From the NCBI RefSeq assembly GCF_964355755.1, contig NC_092679.1, positions 4,836,001 to 4,900,000 on the forward strand: DNA of 64,000 nt. Reading direction: 5' to 3'. Made by a program: the position numbers and the translations under genes. Each line of letters starts with the position of its first letter. Position 1 is the first letter of the stretch. This stretch comes from Antedon mediterranea. Taxonomy: Eukaryota > Echinodermata > Crinoidea > Comatulida > Antedonidae. The notes beneath the pieces are model-generated. The model made no database searches, was not told where the DNA came from, and worked only from the letters and a program-made list of their open reading frames with translations. Positions 58,365 to 64,000 of the stretch are shown one piece after another.

Positions 58365-58930
58365 ATGCCATTTTGATGTTCCATCTGCCATTTTGATGTT
58401 CCATCTAAATTATAATAGTTATTATAGTATTCACTTTGACCAAAATCGAAAAAAAAATTGTTGGAAAACTGTAATTAAAGCAAAAAATAGTCAAATATGG
58501 CTGCCATATGGATATTTGGTTGAATTTTACCGTTTCTTTTGTATTTTTGTTGAGTGAAAACATTTTTTTTTCTGCGGAAATGAACTTTATTAAACTATTC
58601 AAGATCGGATTTGATTAATCTTCGTGTTTTTGGGGACATTTCATCTTTAAAGATATATTGTTCACCTAACAATAATTTTTTTAAATGTTGTTGAATATGC
58701 CATTTTAATGTCACATAATTGTCATCCACTTTGATCAAAAACTGGACCGAAATTATTTTCAAAAATGTAATTTAAAGCAAAAAATACCATTGAAAGAATT
58801 ATTTTGTTTATTTTTGTCTACAGTGAATAACATTATTAAAACTACAAATAAACTATTCAAAGTCTGATTTTATTAATCTTTATTTTGTATGTTTTTGGGG
58901 ACACAATACATCTTTAATGACTAAAAAACT
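58365..58930. repeat. Dispersed AT-rich repeats, two diverged copies
   Basis: Two successive copies (about 58,365-58,640 and 58,680-58,930) share TGCCATTTT.ATGT, CACTTTGA.CAAAA, TAAAGCAAAAAATA and the AAACTATTCAA / GATTTxATTAATCTT / TTTTTGGGGACA block with each other; the first part also matches eEF1G intron 6 DNA at 50,715-50,930. Confidence 0.6.
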
Positions 58931-59703
58931 GTTCTGATGAGCCGGGAACTATTACAGTATCATATTAAAATTATTAAATTATATAAATCTGAACGACTGC
59001 AATAGGTCGGGATCAGAGAGGTCAAAATGCGTAATTAACTTTTTTCAATTAAGATTTTATAGTTGTTGATTATAGGGTAATGAATATTTGATGAATACAA
59101 GTCGTTTATATTTCTCGTGTTTTTATTACTGTAGCTCAACCACCATTGTGATCACCTTGTTAGGAGCCTTTTGTGTTACATTGTCAAACTTGTTACTCAT
59201 ATACAATAAAAACACAACTCAACTCGGTGAACTCCAAACCTGAATGAAGGGATGTTCTCTTGAAAAGGTTCAATGGACCGAATTCCATATCTCCTTTGAT
59301 TTGTGTTTAGAAACCAATGCTCCATTCAGCAAAAGCGGCCATGTAAATCGACACCCTATTTTTATGTAAATTTTCACAAGAATAACTAAGAATGAGGGAA
59401 ACTGAATAGGTGCGATTATTTGGACTTTCAAAAATTATAACTGATGTTCAGCAGCACGGCTTCGTGACAAAGTATGCACGGCTTCGTGACAAGTGTCATA
59501 TTGTATGTCACATTTTAAAAGGCAGAAAACAATGAGTTAGATCTACTGATGTTCGATGGAATATTTAAAAAATCCATTTGATTTTGCATTAAATATGCGT
59601 ACAATATTAATACCGGGTTGAGATGAAACGCTTTCAAAAGTGATCATTCTGCGACAATCTCAGATTTTTATCAGATAGTCAACAAATCAGTTTTTTAGTC
59701 AAT
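58931..59703. other. Upstream flank of the MGNSCC gene
   Basis: No separate gene recognised. A short direct repeat of GCACGGCTTCGTGACAA occurs at about 59,454 and 59,476. Confidence 0.35.
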
Positions 59704-60907
59704 ATGGGAAATTCGTGCTGTGTTGGACACCAACGGAAAGGTAAGAATTCATTTTTATAATTATAAAAAACAATAGTAAATATTTAGGATTCATTTAATC
59801 ATATGTTTTGTTGTCGTTCTTTTAAATAACATAATATATAAGTTAATAAATTAGTACGTGTTTCTTTGCACGTCTACCAGGACGGAAGTTCTTTAATTAC
59901 AATGAAATTCATATTTACACGTTTATGTAATTTTAAAAAAATCGATTGTCGATATTTTAGGTAATGCCATATTATGTGTACACGCGCACAACCTTGGGTA
60001 AACCATAGGTATTCACTATAATATCTGAATGGGTAAATCAGGTAGGCGTAAAACCCACGTTTTTAGAATCCAAATTCCCTTCGTTGCCTTTTTTTATGCA
60101 ACAGTATTGTATTTATTTAGTCACTCCTTTTTAGTTATTTTTTACCAGGATTTCCTCTTTCGGTATGTTGTTTTTTTTTCTGTGATGTGTGGCACTTTCA
60201 TGCAAGCAATGTGAACGTGGATTATACATTTTTTTTTGCGCAATATAGGCCTAAACAACTTTCGTTAACCTGTTCTCTAGTAAGTTGCCAACACTTTCAC
60301 ATAACATCACAAATTTGTTTTAGCACAATTCTTTAAGCATGGAGTTAGCTTAAAGCTAAGGTTATGACTAATGTGTTCTTTGATGGTCTATGAGAGACGC
60401 TTTTGTTCCGGTTCTATAAAGGGTGTACCTGTCAAGGGTGTAAACGTTTCCGATTGTTACAAAGACAATACGGTACCTTTATGATGATGGCATAACTAAT
60501 GTCGGAATAGTAATTAGAATCACTTGTATTAGTAAAATATATTAGGGACGTCTATTTAGCCGATTGAAGACGTCGTGGTTGACGACACTCCTTGGGTGTG
60601 GGTCATGGAGGACGTCGTGGTTGACATCACTCCTTGGGTGGGTCATGGAGGACGTCGTCGTTGACGTCACTCCTATGGGGTGGAACATGGAGGACGTCGC
60701 GTGGTTGACGTTACTCCTGGGGTGGATCATGGCGGAGTTAATTTGGTGGATGGCAAAAACAAAATCTTTCCTTCGATTGGACCATCTTTCACTGATGTTT
60801 TTTGTTTACTTTTCTAGAGCATCAAAAGAAGCTTTTAGAAGCTGGTAAGAATGACAAGGACATCGGGAAAGGAGGAGGCAGTGATAACCCTGTTTACTTT
60901 GAAGATG
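59704..60907 (+). CDS. Putative N-myristoylated protein, first two coding exons (partial)
   Basis: Exon 1 (59704-59740) encodes MGNSCCVGHQRK and ends in phase 1 at a GTAAGA donor. Exon 2 (60818-60907, acceptor TTTTCTAG, donor GTAGGT, 90 nt, phase 1-1) continues EHQKKLLEAGKNDKDIGKGG then GSDNPVYFED. Gly2 with Ser at position 4 and Cys5-Cys6 is the classical N-myristoylation plus palmitoylation start of membrane-anchored signalling proteins, so a location on the inner face of the plasma membrane is expected. The rest of the protein lies beyond exon 2, and no later exon was convincing before 64,000. I do not recognise the family. Two matched splice sites and phases support the model, but the short length leaves doubt. 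Confidence 0.6.
60569..60735. repeat. GACGTC minisatellite, four copies of 40-43 bp
   Basis: The unit begins GACGTCGTGGTTGACGTCAC, then TCCTTGGGTGGGTCATGGAG. Copies start at 60,569, 60,611, 60,651 and 60,693. It lies in intron 1 of the MGNSCC gene. The open frames on both strands follow from the repeat and are not genes. One copy has a perfect TGACGTCA. Confidence 0.9.
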
Positions 60908-61674
60908 GTAGGTATCTTTAATACACTTCAGTTGCTCGATCATGAGAGTAAAATGTATCCGCATGCGTGTCACCGTTTGTATTTCTTGATGATGGCGTTG
61001 CTGATTGTTGCTTGACAACATTTATTTTATTAGATTTATTATATAGATGGTTAACTTACGGTTTCCACTTCGACATCCCTAATAGGGTTTGATATGTGAA
61101 ACAAAAAATTAAAAGAAATTTATTTCACTTGGGTATGGGGGTGTCAACATTTACCTACCCCATCCCCTAAGTGAGCTCGCGTGAGGGGTGGGGAACGGTT
61201 ATTTTTTGGGGGTCAATGGTCAGTGACCTCAAATATCGTGTTTGGTCTCAAATGAAAGTAAATTTAGTTTCAAATACAAGAGTGGCATTTATTTGGTCTT
61301 GCTTCTGTAAAATGTTAATTTATACTGAGAGACAGCAGCACTGTTTATGCGACTTAAATCTATTCATCTTTATAATGGGCCTACTGTATGTTATGTAGAA
61401 ACATGTTATCATTATGAATTATACTACAATACTGTCCTCGGAAATGTTACAAAAGTGCTAGTACATTAGTGCATGTACAAATAGCAGATGGTCTAGTGGT
61501 CATCAGATTCTACCTGTTCCATAAGATAATCAAATATATAATTGATGAATACAAATCTTGCAAGAGGCAACCCATCCATGCCCTAGATGTTTTTGAAGTT
61601 GAAGTAGACACCACTACCTACCAGAATCAAGTGACATTTTTTCACAGATTGGCATACTATTTGGCGTAAGTCAA
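60908..61674. other. Non-coding, possible intron 2
   Basis: No splice-consistent exon continuing the upstream gene was found. The frame at 61,469-61,669 has no recognised domain and starts at no clear acceptor. Confidence 0.35.
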
Positions 61675-61760
61675 GTGAACACACTGCAGTTCGCGATTGG
61701 TCAAATCACTTGCGTGCGCTTACGCCCTTGAGTGCGTCCGAGTGTGAACCAAGCTTTACT
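61675..61760. mobile_element. MITE right-end fragment
   Basis: GCGATTGGTCAAATCACTTG then CGTGCGCTTACGCCCTTGAGT and GTGTGAACCAAGCTTTA resemble the right half of the GGTTCCCACTAG MITE family in diverged form. A similar degenerate stretch lies at 5,840-5,890. Confidence 0.5.
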
Positions 61761-62610
61761 GTGACATAAGCTTTCAATCGTGACAACAATAATCTAATTT
61801 CGAAGAATGCACATTTTTTCGGAATGACGTATTGCGACGTATTGATATGTTATTTGTAGGCCTACTTTTATTTTAAAAGTACAGTTACTAGAATGATATA
61901 GGCCTACAATAATACAAAGCCTATAAAATGCTTGCCATTTTTTTGATATTTGTACTTTTAGATCTCGAATATTTGAACAAGCGGTAACTGTCACTATTTC
62001 TAGATTTACAATACATAACCAAACAATTGTATAAGTTTGATGACGCACTTGCGGTATATATTGTACATTCTTTAACGCGCCATTTATTATTTGTCCTATT
62101 CAATTTTTTAACTGATGTTGAGTTTTACAGCAGTAATTATCCACTATATCGTGCATTCTATTTTTTATTGATGAGTTTCTTTTAGTAAAACTTATTTCAT
62201 AGCCTACGTAGTGCCAAATCGTATTTTGAACTATAGGACAAACAACCGGGCTAAACAAACATACCAATACACAACATAGTACAGTGTATTTCATAACCAT
62301 TGTATCCCAATGCAAGCATAGCTTGCAATTAGTAGTCGCACTTACCGGACGTGAGGTACCGCTAGACCAACATAGGTTAACCCTAAAATTGACAAATGCA
62401 AACCATATAGATTATCAGTACTTTATCATTAAACACTCACACAAAGTCAAAGTGCAACCGATTTATATGTGTTTATAGTTGGTGTAAGTGTATTGAAAGA
62501 CTAGTTGTGTCATGTTCAGACATAAGAAAACTTTAATATCTCCAAAAATTCCAAAATTACAAAACTTGTATAGATTCGCATAGAGCAGTAACGAGATATT
62601 GGACGGAGGG
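61761..62610. other. Non-coding stretch
   Basis: Nothing recognised on either strand. Confidence 0.35.
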
Positions 62611-63236
62611 TAAGTTTAGTTTGTGCTATCAGCAGTATTAATATAAATTATATAATTATATTAATTTTGTAAAGTTTATATTATTCACTAAATCTGGTAA
62701 GTTACTGAACATTGGTGGTTAAATTTAAACCAGTGACATGAGCTTTGACAGTAAATTCACATCCAAACATACAGTGTTAGGCCTATTATACTTACTTGAC
62801 ACTTATACTAGAGACAAGTTTAGTTTGTGCTATCAACAGTAATAATATACATTATATAATTATATTATTTTTGTAAAGTTTATATCTTTCACTAAATCTG
62901 GTAAGTTACTGAACATTGGTGGTTAAAATTTAAACCAGTGACACGAGCTTTGACAGTAAATTCACATCCAAACATACAGTGTTAGGCCTATTATACTTAC
63001 TTGACACTTATACTAGAGACAAGTTTAGTTTGTGCTATCAACAGTAATAATATACATTATATAATTATATTATGTTTGTAAAGTTTATATCATTCACTAA
63101 ATCTGGTAAGTTACTGAACATTGGTGGTTAAAATTTAAACCAGTGACATGAGCTTTGACAGTAAATTCACATCCAAACATACAGTGTTAGGCCTATTATA
63201 CTTACTTGACACTTTATACTAGAGACTAGTATACAT
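62611..63236. repeat. Tandem repeat, three copies of about 205 bp
   Basis: Copies start near 62,611, 62,815 and 63,020 and are almost identical. Each contains AAGTTTAGTTTGTGCTATCA, GGTAAGTTACTGAACATTGG and TTAGGCCTATTATACTTACT, ending CTTATACTAGAGAC. Non-coding, recently expanded. Confidence 0.95.
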
Positions 63237-64000
63237 TTGAAGTTATATAGTCCAGATAAAGTGGTATAACGCCTGCGATATGATTTGACATTTGCATTAA
63301 CTGCATGAGTGATAACGTATTAGCTTATTTTGAATAGTGCTACCTGTTATGAAAAGTGTATAGAATAGTTGACAATTTGACATAACACCAGGATTTAATA
63401 TTATTATTATTGTATAGATTAACCTTCAATAATATTAGGTTAGGTGAGTTTAGAAAGTGACATGCAACAAACCTCTCCCGAACGGTGGCAAAGTATGGAA
63501 CAAATGTTTAGTAATGTTTGTAAACAGTTAATTATTCTTGTAATAAACTGTAACATTTATTCTTATTCTTGTTATTTAGAAAGGTTCTTTAAACTATGGA
63601 ATGTTCACATCTGAAGAAACCCACATCTCTTCCTAACTTTTTGTCAAACTCACAAAATGTTTTGAAATACGGTCTATCAAAAATAAGTGTCTTTGTCATT
63701 ACAGTGTTGCATTAGTCAGAAATTTCATTAAGAACAGTTAAATCATTACCAACAAAACAATTGTGTGTTATATTGTTGATTTTAACGGTCCATTAAGGAT
63801 TTAGGCCCGTCGATAAGTTATGAAGGTGTGGTTACATGGCTGAACTAATTTGGTAGAAGTTCAGTTCGGTTGCTTAACCATAATCGTCATAACCATGATA
63901 CCATAGGCTATACTGATTTGAGACCAATTATATCGATTATCGATCCACCAAATCGATCAACAAGAGATATTGGATTGATAATCTCATCTCTTAAAATTCT
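63237..64000. other. Non-coding stretch to the window end
   Basis: No gene, exon or repeat recognised. It may be intron of the MGNSCC gene. Confidence 0.35.

Noticed and set aside
60542-60848. Frames on both strands with repeated WLTTLLG / MTHPRSDVNHD
   Set aside because: Generated by the 42-bp GACGTC minisatellite in an intron.
61469-61669. 66-residue frame as a third exon of the MGNSCC gene
   Set aside because: No acceptor and donor with the required phase 1 could be placed around it and no domain is visible.

Overview
This is AT-rich eukaryotic nuclear DNA from a metazoan. Coding exons are short with GT-AG introns, repeats of many kinds are dense, and the recurring AGGCCTA word and the gene content point to a marine deuterostome invertebrate. 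An echinoderm is the most likely host, but that is inference. There are no bacterial genes, operons or CRISPR arrays.

Region 1 (about 1-37,700) is a tandem segmental duplication. Each copy carries one adhesion G-protein-coupled receptor gene on the + strand. Copy 1 (3424-14217, 23 coding exons, 888 aa) and copy 2 (23268-36475, 27 coding exons, 1075 aa) can both be read exon by exon with consistent splice phases and no internal stop. Each encodes a signal peptide, nine LDL-receptor class A modules (one exon each, all phase 1-1), a Ser/Thr-rich stalk, a short GAIN-like region with an intact GPS (HL|T) and a family-B2 seven-helix domain. Copy 2 has its stalk exon pair triplicated and its C-terminus changed by a SINE. 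A frameshifted LDLa exon at 474-586 is a relic of a third copy. The copies differ mainly by insertions: a 3.4 kb foldback element, a decayed Helitron helicase and MITEs in copy 1; SINE, MITE and retrotransposon pieces in copy 2.

Region 2 (about 37,700-41,600) is a transposon-rich spacer. It holds a 5'-truncated non-LTR retrotransposon (reverse transcriptase, 39,000-39,947), a second retrotransposon 3' end and MITEs.

Region 3 (41,702-55,644) is a complete ten-exon gene for translation elongation factor 1-gamma (eEF1G, 430 aa). Introns 4, 5 and 6 each contain a box C/D snoRNA with the same 18S rRNA antisense element, so the gene is a snoRNA host. Intron 4 also carries a DNA transposon with TTAA flanks, with a second DNA transposon (about 0.5 kb inverted repeats, transposase remnants) nested in it and a SINE nested in that. 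Intron 2 carries a foldback element with a MITE nested in one arm.

Region 4 (55,645-64,000) holds MITEs, SINEs and tandem repeats, then the first two coding exons (59,704 and 60,818) of a gene whose product starts MGNSCC, a likely N-myristoylated and palmitoylated protein that I cannot name. No further exon is convincing before the window ends.
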